DNA of 64,000 bases from Xanthostigma xanthostigma (taxonomy: Eukaryota > Arthropoda > Insecta > Raphidioptera > Raphidiidae). The stretch is from positions 19,058,465 to 19,122,464 of the forward strand of contig OY754468.1 in NCBI GenBank assembly GCA_963575645.1. Reading direction: 5' to 3'. Numbering within the stretch: the first letter of the stretch is position 1; every line of letters starts with the position of its first letter. The translations under genes were made by a program, and so were the position numbers. The notes beneath the pieces are model-generated. The model ran no database searches. It was given only the letters and a program-made list of their open reading frames with translations, and was not told where the DNA came from. Shown here piece after piece: positions 34,969 through 47,014 of this stretch.

Positions 34969-35045
34969 ACATACGTGATACGGACAGACAAACGGACATG
35001 ACGAAATTATTAAAGATTCCGTTTTTGCCCTTCGGAATCTTATAA

Positions 35046-36126
35046 ACTGTCAGTTTCTTTGTCGCACCCTACCAACATCAGCCTGTTAAATGTACAGTGT
35101 ACTAGAATACTACACAAAATTATGAACAATGTATTCCGTGTGTACATTGGATATTACACATAATGTGTCCTGCCGTTTATGGAGCGCACGTGTATGATTC
35201 ATGCGATAAAACACTTTAAACTGTGTCAATTATTCAATAATCTGTCACTTCCTTACTTTACCAAAGACTGTCTTCGTAGGTACTTTGAAGAATGACGTAT
35301 GTATGTTGCACACCACTATATAATTCATTGGCATTACCATACATACTTAGAGTAATATGTAGATATAGTCTGTCCTAGGCAGAAAGGACAAAATCGGAGG
35401 CTTCCTTTTTTTTAAGAGCGGCCAACAATTGCATGGTATTTTTACCCACTATGGAACGGAGAAGGTATATGTGCTTAGGGTGAGATATTGGTTATTACTT
35501 GTGGTTTATTATTATAGAGCAGTAAATTCTAAACAAAATGATAACTAAATCACTTAGTGCTGATTTCTAACCAGCCAGAAAAATTAATTTTTAAATTTTT
35601 TCGCCCGCTAAAACGAGTAATTAACGGAAAATACCGCTTTGTGGTTAGTAGATTATAGAGATTGCGTTGTTTCGTTGAATAGTAGTGGGGTATGACGTCA
35701 TCCAGCGAACCTATCAATTTATTGCATAGCTTCACAATTGCAAAGTAAATACGCCGATATTTCAGGAGCCTCCAGACAGAAGCGGCATGACTTGTCCGTT
35801 ACACCAATTTTGTAAAGGTTGTACCTCAATGGAAAGTGATCAGAAAATAGCCAGGAAATAATTTCGAGCTCAATTTTCCTTAAGCGTAAACGTTTTTCCG
35901 TCTTATCGTTATTAATCTTATTAAATCTCTTCGCTTGACGAAAACCTTGCGTAGTTTTCTAGTACAGAGAATGTTTTTTTTTTCATGTGAAAAAAAATAG
36001 TATTTTGAGGTGTAAGGTTCCGGTCCTATAATGGACATTTCTGAGCCTATTTTAACTAAACCATCGACGATGTCATTGTCTTGATGACCCTCGTGTCCCT
36101 AAACCTCTCAATTGCCTCAACGATTG
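35046..36126. other. intergenic, nothing recognised
   Basis: AT-rich with no supported frame or clear repeat end. Confidence 0.5.
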
Positions 36127-36134
36127 GATTCAAT

Positions 36135-36695
36135 CAGGGCCGGATTTAAAGGTGTGGAGGCCCTGGAGCAACGAAGGAGTGGATCAGGCCCCTAATTATT
36201 TTCCAAACAAGTTAAACCATTTTTTTTCTTTTAAGTGTTCCAATAATTTATTGCGAAACAAATCAAATTCTTTTCAAAAACATACGTATAGATATTTGAA
36301 TATTTGAAACATTTTAAGTGAGATTATTTACTGGTTGTACCCGAATAGAATTCGTACTTTTCTTAAGGAAGTACTGTCATAACGTTAAATCCAACTTTCG
36401 GACTTGAGTTTTTGAAATTTTCTAAACGAACACTTCTTGTACCTATTCCCAAAATTTAAACAACATTGACCATTTCGATTTTACGTACTGACATTGAGAA
36501 GTTAAGTGTCTTAAACATCTTTTAAACATCACATAGAAGTTTCACTTGTACCCCGTGACTTTTCACGCACCCTCTTGTTTTATATAATTTTGCATATTAT
36601 TCGTTATTTGTTAGATAATTTTATCTAGAAATTTCTATTGTGGAGGCCCCGGGGCTTCAGCCCCGGTTGCCCCCCCCCCCCTAAATCCGGCCCTG
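36135..36695. mobile_element. hAT MITE CAGGGCCGGATTTA, 561 bp, perfect TSD GATTCAAT
   Basis: Ends CAGGGCCGGATTTA and TAAATCCGGCCCTG are exact inverted repeats. GATTCAAT flanks both sides (36127-36134 and 36696-36703). Subterminal GTGGAGGCCC recurs near the right end. The right arm has a run of C at about 36670-36681. The perfect TSD suggests a fairly recent insertion. Confidence 0.93.
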
Positions 36696-36703
36696 GATTC
36701 AAT

Positions 36704-37948
36704 TCCTGATTACCTTAGTGGATATTCTGAAAGATTTGCGGGCCTTGAGAACTTCTTGACTGTCTGATAGTAAGTGTAAATGCTGTCTTTTAAAGCTCTG
36801 CGAATGCATACTTGGACTATTGGACACATTCTTCATGGTTAACACTTCTGCTTGAAAAACATTGAATGCCATGCCAAGTGCTTTCGAGTCTAAATGACAA
36901 TCGATTTGAATGAAATGTTGCATGTAGAAAATATATAACTATAACTAGAAGTATTGTGAATAATTTTGTTTTTCCGCTATTGATTCTTCTGTGTCCACTA
37001 TGGCTCGCAGAAAAGAAAGCGGTCTGTCAGAGACACATTAGCGCCTGAAGTGCATTGCAATTTACGTTACTCTTTTCCTTGATAATTTAGATGAAAAGCT
37101 ATAAATAGGGCACAATAAATTGCTTGTCCCGAGAAAATGTTTTAATATGGTCATATGGCCTACCAACATAACGTCGTTGGTTCTGTAATAGCTCTTAATA
37201 TGTGCATATAGTTAGCAGATTTTACGTTTTTTAGATGAAACGATTCAAGGAAACGGAGCTCTATACACTAGTAATACCTCCAAATTAATTTTACAGTAAC
37301 CAACAAGGGGAAGTAACTCTTATGTAAAAAGTTATTCTTCCCATGTGCCAATAAATCCGAAATTACGTTAAATATTTTTTAAGAAAATACTTCGTCGTAA
37401 TTAAACACGTATAGTGAAGATAAGTATGAATTGGTAATATACCTCTGCTAGTTCTTACCATCCATTGCTGAAATAACCACTTTTTGGCCTTTCCTGCAAA
37501 TTTTACTTTTTGCACATAAGAGGTATTACAGAACCAACGACGATAAATTAATTGCCAATCGCTGGACTCAAACCTATTGTACGCAATACAATTTATCACA
37601 GAGCTTTAATTTCTACACCTTCTGGACAGACGCCTATGGCTACTACAGAACACTATAATATTAGTGTGTGAGGAAAGCGCAGCAGTTGCAAGCATTTAGT
37701 GAATGAACGTTTGGTCTGCATTCAGTTTCGCGATGTGGTGAAGTCGACCTCTCCGGCCACGTAACATTATAAAGGATGTTCTCATATACGTTATATACAC
37801 GAAATCGTTAATATCCGGTCCCTCCTACAACCTACTGTACTTGTACCGTATTGTATGCAAGCATTCAAACGAATTATAGCTTCGGGTACACTGGCAAAGT
37901 AAGTATAGGTACAGCACAACTACAGTTTTGCACAACTGAAGGAAACTA
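36704..37948. other. intergenic, nothing recognised
   Basis: No gene and no clear element boundaries. A pair of short inverted motifs (GTTGGTTCTGTAATA near 37175 and its inverse near 37530) may mark a decayed element. Confidence 0.45.
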
Positions 37949-37956
37949 CAGAGGCA

Positions 37957-38142
37957 CAGGGCCCGATCTAGGGGGGGGGGCAAACCGGTCAATTGCCCGG
38001 GGCTGCAAAATTGAGGGCGGCGTGGCGTCGGCGGCGAAAATTTGAAAGATGGATAAACAAAAAAAAATACACCATCTATGGAACAACGCATGGGTAAAAT
38101 ATTATTTTGCCCGGAGCGGCAAAATAGCTGGATCGGGCCGTG
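37957..38142. mobile_element. 186-bp hAT MITE, perfect TSD CAGAGGCA
   Basis: CAGAGGCA at 37949-37956 and 38143-38150. Ends CAGGGCCCGATCTAG and AGCTGGATCGGGCCGTG are imperfect inverted repeats. GC-rich interior with G/C runs. The frame on the opposite strand across 37825-38430 is accidental. Confidence 0.9.
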
Positions 38143-38219
38143 CAGAGGCAACTTAAATACTACTAATAAAAATAAATTGAATCCATTAACAACAGAGCTG
38201 GGGAATATTTTGTATCTAA

Positions 38220-38629
38220 AGGTCGCTGCTCGCGAGACTGGTTGTGCCCCTGGAACCACCGATGGGACTTGTTCTGGCTGCGCGGATAGAAATGACGTAA
38301 CTGCAGGTTGCAAGCTGGATTGCAAAATTAGAACCGGGGCTATTTTTCGTGCTTCTTTCTCTGCTGGTTTTGAGCAACAACCATTCAGAAAACATAATTT
38401 TGTCACGTGGGCGACGTCATAAACAAACACGGCGTCCTAGTGTGTATTCTGTTCAGAGACAATAATCGTCCACTTTTGTCAGCATTCGAACGCGCACCAA
38501 AGCCATCTACAAATCCAGCCTCAAAACACAAAATCATCACGAAATCCAGCGCCACAGCACGCTTGGAACCTAGCAGCGAAAACAAGTTACGAATCTAGCG
38601 ACAAAATCAGCCTCGTGTGCAGTGGCCCT
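38220..38629. mobile_element. PIF/Harbinger-type MITE copy 2, 410 bp
   Basis: Ends AGGTCGCTGCTCGCGAG and CCTCGTGTGCAGTGGCCCT correspond to the element at 14616-14960. The flanks TAA (38217-38219) and TAT (38630-38632) fit a TWA duplication with one change. It holds GTCACGTGGGCGACGTCATA, which has shorter counterparts in the other two copies. Confidence 0.75.
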
Positions 38630-39066
38630 TATACAGAGTGAACTTGTATTTTACAATAACTATTGTAGTTCTAAATATAATAACACCAATTTATGACGCT
38701 GACGTATCATGTAACGTTACTATGATAGGAAACGGAAAAATTTTGCCGACTGGTTTCATTGACAATGCCGGAAATTTATTCAGTGAATCAGTAATCTATA
38801 CTTCTATACTAATATATAAAGCTGAAGAGTTTGTTTGTTTGTTTGAACGCGCTAATCTCAGGAAGTACTGGTTCAAATTGAAAAAAAAATTTTTTGTTGG
38901 ATAGCCCATTTACCGAGGAAGGCTATAGGCTATATAATATTACGCTACGACCATTAGGAGCGGAGCTTTAATGAAAAATGTTGCAAAATGTGTCTCAAAA
39001 GTAAGCTTTTATTCATGTGAAATGCACTAACTAGATAATACTCATATTAGTGATGCAAGAACACAA

Positions 39067-39139
39067 CATAAGGTAGATCAATCGGTAGAGAATGCGTCTG
39101 TCAATATCAGGGTCGTGGGTTCGAGCCCTACGTTGGGCA
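39067..39139 (+). mobile_element. tRNA-Lys-derived SINE head (not a working tRNA gene)
   Basis: GGTAGATCAATCGGTAGAG carries an A-box-like motif and GGTCGTGGGTTCGAGCCC a near-perfect B box. The 3' half down to CGTTGGGCA matches the insect tRNA-Lys T arm and acceptor strand. The 5' acceptor strand does not pair (CATAAGG against GTTGGGC) and the anticodon arm is altered, so this is a SINE head or tRNA relic. An AT-rich tail with a T-run follows at 39145-39165. Confidence 0.75.
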
Positions 39140-39181
39140 AATATATTTTTATTTTTTTTTTTTATTTTTTACATTGCTTTC

Positions 39182-41797
39182 TAGCCCAGTCATATTTTAC
39201 TCTAAAAATCGCTAATCTCGCAAACTAACATGTAGTTCTGATTTTTTAATATGTTGTTAGGACCACTACCTGTAGCGTATATCCAAGTTTGCAGCTTCGA
39301 AAGACCTGTGCTAACTTTGCAGCACTCAAAAAACTGCGAAATTTTCGCACTTTTTTTGGTATTCTCAATATAGGTCTTAAACTATGCATTTTTTTATAAA
39401 ATATTTTTTATACGTTTTTAAGTAGACTAAAATTGCTAAAATTTGAGACCAGATCCAGCTCTGTAGGTTCAATACTTACCAAGATACAGCTTTCCAAAAA
39501 TTGACCAGTTTTTTCAAAAAAGTGAAATTTTAAGATTTGGTCAATTTTTGACCCCGATATCGGGGAAAATACTCATTTTAAGGGTAATATCATGGGAACA
39601 TATATTGTAGCAAATGTAATTAGCTTTCATTTAAGCAGAGAACGACGTCTGTAGGCCATATAGTTTACTCACAAATTTTAAAAATCCAAAAAATGATAAA
39701 ACTGCATTTTCGCCAATTTAAATTTAATACCTAGTAATCGTTACGTAAATCCATTCAGTGATTTTAATGTGGTTGAGTAACAAAATTGAGTAACATAGTA
39801 GCATAAACGAGTAACATAATAAAAAAAAATAACATAATTGATAACATCATAAAAAAATTATGCAGTTTTTGACAAAATACCGTCGTATTTCAGCCATTTT
39901 GTAAAAAATATTTACAAATTATATTCATGAACCTTCCTCGTTTATCGCTCTTTCTATTACCGAAAACAATTTCAAAATCCGGTGCGTGGTTTAGTAGAAG
40001 AGAGCGGAGAAAAAGACAGAGACTTTGTTTTTAACTATGCAGTCTTTGACAAAATACCGTCGCATTTCAGCCATTTTGAAAAAAATATTTACAAATGGTA
40101 TACAGAAACCTTCCTCGTATATTGATCTTCCTATTAGAGAAAACCATTTCAAAATCCGGTGCGTGGTTTAGAAGAAGTGAGCGGTGAAAAAGACAAAGAC
40201 AGTCTGACACTCTGATTTTAACTATAGAGTCTTTGCTAAAATTCCGTCGCAGTTCTGGTATTTTGTAAAAAATATTTATAAATTATATACATAAACTTTC
40301 CTCGTTTATTGCTCTTTCTACTACCAAGAACCATTTTTAGATCCGGCGCATGGTTTAGAAGAAGTGTGCGGAGAAAAAGGCAAAGACAGACAGAGACTGT
40401 TTTTAACTATGCAGTCTTTGACAAAGCAAAGTCGGTGTTTTTCTAAACTATGCGCCGGATCTTAAAATGGTTTTAGGTAATAGAAAGATCGATAAGCAAG
40501 GAACGTTTCTGTATATAATTTGTAAATAGTTTTTACAAAATGCCTGAACTACGACAGTGTTTTAGCTCAGACTGCATTGTTGAAAATAGATCCTCTGTCT
40601 GTCTTTGTCTTTTTCTCAGCTCACTTCTTCTAAGCCATGCACTGAATCTTGAAATGCTTTTCGGTAGTCGGAAGAGCGATAAACAAGGAAAGTTTCTGTA
40701 TATAATTTGTAAATATTTTTTACAAAATGCCAGAACAGCGACGGTGTTTTAACAAAGACTACATAGTTCTAAACAGAGAGTCTGCCTATCTTTGTCTTTT
40801 TCTCCGCTCATTTCTTCTAAACCACGCACCGGATCTTGAAATGGTTTTCGCTAATAGAAAGAAAAATATACGAGGGAGGTTTCTGTATACAATTTGTAAA
40901 TATTTTTTCAAAATGACTGAAATACGACGGTATTTTGTCAAAGACTGCATAGTTAAAAACAAAGTCTCTGTCTTTTTCTCCGCTCTCTTCTACTAAACCA
41001 CGCACCGAATTTTGAAATTGTTTTCGGTAATAGAAAGAGCGATAAACGAGGAAGGTTCATGAATATAATTTGTAAATATTTTTTACAAAATGGCTGAAAT
41101 ACGACGGTATTTTGTCAAAAACTGCATAATTTTTTTATGATGTTATCAATTATGTTATTTTTTTATTATGTTACTCGTTTATGCTACTATGTTACTCAAT
41201 TTTGTTACTCAACCACATTAAAATCACTGAATGGATTTACATAACGATTACTAGGTATTAAATTTAAATTTGCGAAAATGCAGTTTTCTCATTTTTAGAT
41301 TTTTAAAATTTGTGAGTAAACTATATGGCCTACAGACGTCGTTCTCTGCTTAAATGAAAGCTAATTACATTTGCTACAATATATGTTCCTATGATATTTC
41401 CCTTAAAATGAGTATTTTCCCCGATATCGGGGTCAAAAATTGACCAAATCTTAAAATTTCACTTTTTTGAAAAAACTGGTCAATTTTTGGAAAGCTGTAT
41501 CTCGGTAAGTATTGAACCTACAGAGCTGGTTCTTGTCTCAGATTGTAGCAATTTTAGTCTACTTAAAAACGTATAAAAAATATTTTATAAAAAAATGCAT
41601 AGTTTAAGACCTATATTGAGAATACCAAAAAAAGTGCGAAAATTTCGCAGTTTTTTGAGTGCTGCAAAGTTAGCACAGGTCTTTCGAAGCTGCAAACTTG
41701 GATATACGCTACTGGTAGTGGTCCTAACAACATATTAAAAAATCAGAACTATATGTTAGTTTGCGAGTTTAATGTTAGATATGACCGGCCTATTCTT
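39182..41797. mobile_element. 2.6-kb foldback with 1.3-kb arms and internal subrepeats
   Basis: Outer arms match from AGCCCAGTCATATTTTAC / its inverse near 41795 inward through TTTGCAGCTTCGAAAGACC, CCCCGATATCGGGG and GTTACTCAATTTTG-type blocks. From about 39890 to 41080 both arms consist of repeated units of roughly 170-200 bases. Marker phrases are CTTTGACAAAATACCGTCG, TAAATATTTTTTACAAAATG and TCTTGAAATGGTTTTCG-type. There are three or more units per arm, with a centre near 40490. No protein family is recognised in the short frames. Confidence 0.88.
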
Positions 41798-42040
41798 CTA
41801 AGGCTTACATTTAAATTTATTTTAATTTTATTTAATTCATTTAAAAAAAATTATTAGTTAAAAAAAGTTTAAATATCTACTGCTTTTTATCGACAAAAAC
41901 TTTTGAACGATAACTCCGATCATCATGAAATTTGGACACAACATTCATCTCGATAAACTAAGATGAATGTGTGTACTCATGTCCCTTCCTTCCCCATTCG
42001 TTCTTTTGCACCCGGGTGAAACCGGGCGGGACCGCTAGTA

Positions 42041-42619
42041 TATAAACGCCCTTGACTGACATATTTTCGTCTACTACGAGCTTTATAACTCGGATGGATC
42101 ATTCATTATACGAATGTGCAGCACATAATACACATATTACATATTATCAAACAGGATTATGTAGAGTTATCAACAATATTAGCGGTATAATTTTTGAAAC
42201 TTTTTCAATATAGGTACATACGCAAGTGAGATAAACATCCACTTTACTTTTTCCATTTTACTATTACATATTTTCAATTTACTGAATTTGAGGGTTCGTA
42301 TAATGCATTAATAGAATGATATAGATTAATTAATTATTATAGACGCTACGTATACCTATATTAAAGAATCTGCCAGCTGCAGGCATATAAAAACCGACTG
42401 GTACGAGCTCGGGTTCCTGGAAGCGCTGATTTCCGGAGGAGAATGCGTTAATACAGTAAAATCACTCTTTAAGGGCAATTTGCATCAGAATATCACTTTG
42501 TGCGTACTAATAAGTGATTTTTTGCAGAAGTTGTGAATGAAAGAAAATTTCACAAGTCGTCATCTGAAAACACACTCTTTGAGGATACTTAAATCAGAAA
42601 TTGAGCAATACCATATAAT
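42041..42619. other. intergenic, nothing recognised
   Basis: AT-rich; no supported feature. Confidence 0.5.
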
Positions 42620-42896
42620 ATGTATCTATTAATTAACTATATGAATCATTGTCTATCTACTCAATGTGCGATGCGTGAATGCAACAAAGCGTATCGAAAA
42701 TATATCTGCGTCTCTTTCTTCGATGTAATTCCCTGGTTTCTCCGATGATAGGATTTGTTGATGTACTTGCGTGTTGCATACTTTGTCTTTTTCTATGACG
42801 TTAACATGGGCGTACCCAGCTTTGGGCCCAGGAGGGGACAAATTAGAAATTTCTTAAGCCGGGTCCCCCGTGCGTGTTTTGCCTCCTGGATACATG
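42620..42896 (-). mobile_element. CAGTGGCGTATCC hAT-like repeat, copy 2 (reverse)
   Basis: Reverse complement of 32700-32998: CTATCTACTCAATGTGCG, AGCGTATCGAAAATATATC, TGGGCGTACCCAGCTTTGG and AAGCCGGGTCCCCCGTGC all correspond. The outer CAGTGG end is lost or altered at about 42896. Confidence 0.7.
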
Positions 42897-42910
42897 AGCA
42901 ATACAGTCAA

Positions 42911-43024
42911 GACCTATCAAACATTTTTGGGTACATATTTGAGGCATCGTGAAAATTTGTGTAACACTTGTTTTGTTTAGAGCCGACTAAATAATTTGGC
43001 TTATTTTTTATTTTATTAAATACT
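42911..43024 (+). mobile_element. single arm of the 10262-10679 foldback family
   Basis: CTATCAAACATTTTTGGGTA, ATTTGAGGCATCGTG and TGTAACACTTGTTTTG match one arm. The other arm is absent. Confidence 0.6.
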
Positions 43025-43087
43025 AGCAATCCATCCCGGTTTCTCTTTATAATATTAGTATATAGATAAAACTCAGAATTTGTCCGT

Positions 43088-43237
43088 CCAACAAATACTT
43101 TTGAACGGTAACTTCGATCATCATGAAATTTGGACACAACATTAATATCGATAAACTAAGCTGATCGTGCGTACTCGTGTACCTCCCCCCTATTCGTTCT
43201 TTTGCATTCGGGTGAAACCGGGACGGACCGCTAGTAA
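43088..43237 (-). mobile_element. fragment of the ACTAGCGG-type repeat, reverse
   Basis: From AACAAATACTTTTGAACGG to GGACCGCTAGTAAT. Just upstream, 43023-43069 is a very short deletion copy in the opposite direction (ACTAGCAATCC ... ATTAGTATATAGAT). Confidence 0.65.
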
Positions 43238-43359
43238 TATGTACAATATAAGTCTATTTTTTACACCTTGGGTTACATTATTGGAGTTTTCGTAGAGATC
43301 CCTAATTTAACTCGATTAACAATATAACCTATGTTACTCAGTCATAAATCATAATGTAG

Positions 43360-43560
43360 CATTCTATAACGAATATCAATTTTTAGACATTCGCGAATGC
43401 GAATATTTGTCGCCGATATTTTGCGAATATTCAGTTTTCAAATCTGACGCACTTTTTCCAAAGTTATAATATTTGACAACTGATTGGCCGCGTAAGTCGC
43501 AAACACACCTTTGTAGTGATTCTGGGTACTAGGTTGATTAATACCTAATGTTAAAGGAAA
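43360..43560 (+). mobile_element. partial hAT-like MITE (relative of 31361-31777)
   Basis: TAACGAATATCAATTTTTAG, ATTCGCGAATGCGAATATT and TGGCCGCGTAAGTCGCA match the 5' half of the family. The right end is missing. Confidence 0.65.
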
Positions 43561-43704
43561 AGCTGATAAAACATAATTGCACAGTTACAGTTATAGAGCT
43601 ACTAGCAAAATGGCCATGACCTCTACATTTCGTACATTGTTTACCTACTGCTGGACATTTATTTCATACCCACATTTATCACAGAAAATCTTGTTATATT
43701 TGTT

Positions 43705-44042
43705 ACTAGCGGTCCCGCCCGGTTTCGCCCGGGTGCAAGAGAACGAATGGGGGGAGGGACATGAGTACGCACGTTCACCTTAGTTTAACGAGATGAATGT
43801 TGTGTCCAAATTTCATGATGATCGGTGTTACCGTTTAAAAGTTTTTATATTTTGCAACATTTTTCATTGATTCTCCGCTCCTATTGGTCGTAGCGTGATA
43901 ATATATAGCTTATAGCCTTCCTCGATAAATGGACTATCCAACAAAAAAAAAAAATTTTCAATTCGAACCAGTAGCTCCTGAGATTAGCGCGTTCAACCAA
44001 ACAAGCAAACAAACTCTTCAGCGTTATATATTAGTATAGATA
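43705..44042 (+). mobile_element. ACTAGCGG-type repeat, full copy
   Basis: Runs from ACTAGCGGTCCCGCCCGG to ATATTAGTATAGATA and is the best complete copy in the window. It is collinear with 25514-25840 except for about 10 extra bases near 43775. Confidence 0.8.
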
Positions 44043-44099
44043 ACTAGATTAATTAATTTTATTTGTTTGCAATTGTTGCTTATATTCTTGTTGACCAAA

Positions 44100-44560
44100 A
44101 TTCCTCGACGAATCTCACTACTTTATCAGTATTTTTTCTTTGAATGAATTGTTTATCCCATACTTTTAAACTGTCTCTTTTCTTTTGAATTTCATTTATT
44201 TCTTAACCTTGTATTTCACCCGTTTTTTACTCGTTATTTCCGCAATTCTTATCGCTTCTATGGCATCGTTCATTATCACATCAGCTTTTTTTTATAAATT
44301 TATCTTGTATTGTGAATCTCTATCATTTGTGTCTAGCACTATCTTGTCTCGTAACATATTATCAATATCATTAAACTCCCAATCTCCTGATAGTGTTACT
44401 CACATCTAGCAAAAATGAATCAAATCCTTCACCGTCTCTCTGTTTTCTCTTGTAAATAAAAAAAAATTTACATGTAATATATCCTTTTTTTGGATTGCAA
44501 TAATCTTCATATGCCTTAATGACTTTATCCAAATCTTTATTTTCTGATTCCATTCCGTAA
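44100..44560 (-). mobile_element. LTR-retrotransposon gag fossil (broken)
   Basis: A minus-strand stretch resembles the capsid region of gag from insect LTR retrotransposons: a short asparagine/proline-containing helix block followed by the region with aspartate-rich helices usual before a nucleocapsid. It is an isolated fragment with several breaks; no LTRs, reverse transcriptase or integrase are seen nearby. It looks old. Assignment to a clade (Ty3/gypsy or Bel/Pao) is uncertain. Confidence 0.5.
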
Positions 44561-46890
44561 GATTAAGAGTATAATACATACAACTATAAATCTCCTTCTA
44601 CAACTTCATTTAATAGAATTGCAATTTTCCTTTCTGAAGATCCATCTCTTAGCCCTTAGGCTATAGTATATATTTCAAAATGTTGTTTGAAATTACTCCA
44701 ATTTTTAATGAAAATAATTTGAATTAAGTTTTGTTGATGAATCTAGAACGTGTATTAATGTAGCCTTGCCCACTCCCGTTGCTGATTAAACTATAGAGTG
44801 TCCCAGGGCTGTGATGTGCCCCCCGGACCCCACTTACCGCTGTCCCATTTAAATAAGTGGAACTGGAACTCATCTCTACGGCGGACATTGTCAACTGGAC
44901 AAACTGGACACGGCAGGCCGGTAATAGAATAATTTTTGATGATCTTTTGTACACACATCACAGTCTGTCAGTTTTGCTTCATTTATCAAAGTCTCTGAGA
45001 GCAATTAGAAGACGTCCATTAATTACGAGAGGTGTTTTAAAAAAATGGACCTCCCTCGCCCTTGGTGAGATATGGTGGCCTCCCTCACGTGAGATTTACC
45101 TTATAATTTTTAAATAATTCAATGCATTTGATATGTTCATTTATTTTGCTTCATATCACTAAATACTTCATAAGCGTTAATACTGATCTTTTATGTACTA
45201 CCTAGTGAGAGCTAAAGGTGAATCGAAGGTGTAATTTTCTCATCTATTAATCTGTACTTAGTCATAGACAAATTTCTATATTATTAGGACAGCTAATTCG
45301 GATTGTGATAAATTAACAGCCTAAATTTTTTAATAATATTGAATATTTCAAATCATTCCTATACGGTATACTTCGTAAGACTAAATCTATCTTAATTATT
45401 ACTAGAGCTATCGGTATCGATGATTCAGCGATCATTGATTTTTCCACAAAAACTTCTGGGGAAGCGTTTGGAAAGCCTGTTCACTTTTCCATGATAAATA
45501 TCAAATTGAAATACAGGCCTGTTGGCAACAGTGTAGGTATTGTAGGTATCAATTGTCGCAAATTTATCACTCATAATGTAATAGTGGCTCATCTCAATAA
45601 TGTGTGCACTGAATCAGCTTCAGGCTAACTCATTAATTCAGTCTTCAAACGTCTCCTCAACCTGTCACTCGGTGCAATTGTTGCGGTAAAAAATTGAAAC
45701 AATATAGTGTGCTCCTTGTCTTGTCTTGTCTTGTCTTCGGATCTGTCTTAATCTATAGGTACTTATGTAATATATATCATTCATTAATATTGGTTGGGTT
45801 AGTATCGTGATATAATCGGTCTCAAAAAAAACGCTTTTATTTTTGGTCCACTTATTATGGTCAGCGATCTTTGTGAATACTATTATCAAGTGTATTGCTT
45901 ATCGTTTTCAATAAAAAATGAAGCAACATTCAAAAAAGATTTTTGCGAAAACTGTGAAATTTTGTAAAAATAATTTTGATTTTAAATCAAATTATAAATT
46001 CAGCCGCGGAATGAAATCTGAATATGTAGATTCTTACGTAACTTTTACAAATTTTGAAAGTTATGTGTTCCATTTATCTTATTGTTTTTAATATAGCGAT
46101 TGTGTACGCAAATACGAATTTTATTTTGAAAAAGGTGCTTCTTGATATAATAAATTATATACTACGTCTTTTTTGTAATCGGGTAAATATAGTGAATTAT
46201 TGCTCTTAGTTTTTTTTTCGAACATTTATTCGATCAAAAATGTTTAATGAATTTATTTTAAAGCAAACTATTTTGTATATTTATTATCCTTGAAATTTTT
46301 GTTTTCAAAACTATGATCAGTGACCAATGACATTTTTTAAAAAATTATTGTGTGTAATTTTTTTAAATTATTTATTCACTCCAAAATAGCGTCCTACCCA
46401 CCCTAATTCAAGATATAAGAGGAACACTAGCCTGTTTAATATTATTTACGTAAGTTTTCAAAAATGATTGTGGGACTATTAAAATTATTTTTGCGAAAAT
46501 CACAATTAATGTACAATTTGTGCAGATCGTTCTACATTGCGTTAAAATCGTTGTCTTCAAGCCAATTTTTGTTTTATTTAATGCCATTAAAATCGGGGGG
46601 GGGAGTTCCTAAAGTATAGTTGCAATATTGGTTCCGCAATATTCGGAAAATCATGCTAGTGTTCCCTGATAAACGAAGTTTTGAGATCTTGTTGGATCAT
46701 CAGTTTACAAGTACGATACCATGCCAATTATTTGGTTTTGTCGAACGTCAATTAACTATATCTATCAATATTTGTGTTGGCTATTGATTTTGTAGAATTT
46801 TTGGGTTTGAAAATCGCGAGTGTTATTTAGAACAGAATGTAAAAAAATTGACGCATTGAAAATATTAAATCGTATTGATTTTGTCGTAGA
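44561..46890. other. intergenic, mostly unrecognised
   Basis: Contains a (TTGTC)n microsatellite at 45715-45737 and otherwise AT-rich DNA. Sequence upstream of the ATPase beta exon (46890-47014) may hold its promoter, but I see no convincing TATA or initiator element. Confidence 0.5.
45715..45737. repeat. (TTGTC)n microsatellite
   Basis: Four to five consecutive TTGTC units. Confidence 0.8.
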
Positions 46891-47014
46891 TCTGTTGTTA
46901 AAGGCCGACTAATGATTCGTGGTGAAAAGTGCTAACATACGAGAAAAGCAACAAAAACTGGTTCAAGTGCGGTTTAGTCTGACGTAATAGCAAACCGCTC
47001 AAAACAGTTCAAAA

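Larger units (their letters stand above)
32205..35045 (+). mobile_element. GACCAAGTGCG-type dispersed repeat, split by nested insertions
   Basis: The left part starts AAAAAACCGACCAAGTGCG then GGGGTTCCGTTTAC, and includes CACACCTGTAAAATTTCATC at 32586. The right part (about 34977-35045) is ACGGACAGACAAACGGACAT then AGATTCCGTTTTTGCCCTTC. These are the usual start and end of a short repeat that is very common in insect genomes. Here about 2.3 kb of other elements (32700-33000 and 33041-34968) sits between them. Confidence 0.75.
38811..42040 (-). mobile_element. ACTAGCGG-type repeat, reverse copy, split by a 2.9-kb insertion
   Basis: The pieces 38811-38987 (TATACTAATATATAAAGCTG to AATGAAAAATGTTGCAAAA) and 41892-42040 (CAAAAACTTTTGAACGATAA to GGGACCGCTAGTA) together make one reverse copy of 25514-25840. 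The break falls inside the sequence that is continuous there. The insert contains a SINE head and a 2.6-kb foldback. Confidence 0.8.

Noticed and set aside
37825-38430. 201-aa minus-strand open frame
   Set aside because: Runs across a hAT MITE with its TSDs and into a Harbinger-type MITE; no recognisable protein family.
39067-39139. Functional tRNA-Lys gene
   Set aside because: The 5' acceptor strand does not pair with the 3' strand and the anticodon arm is altered.
39890-41080. Regular repeats reminiscent of a CRISPR array
   Set aside because: Unit length of 170-200 bases, imperfect units, inverted at the centre, eukaryotic setting, no cas genes.
44857-45117. 86-aa open frame
   Set aside because: No recognised domain, no splice support and an overlapping opposite-strand frame.
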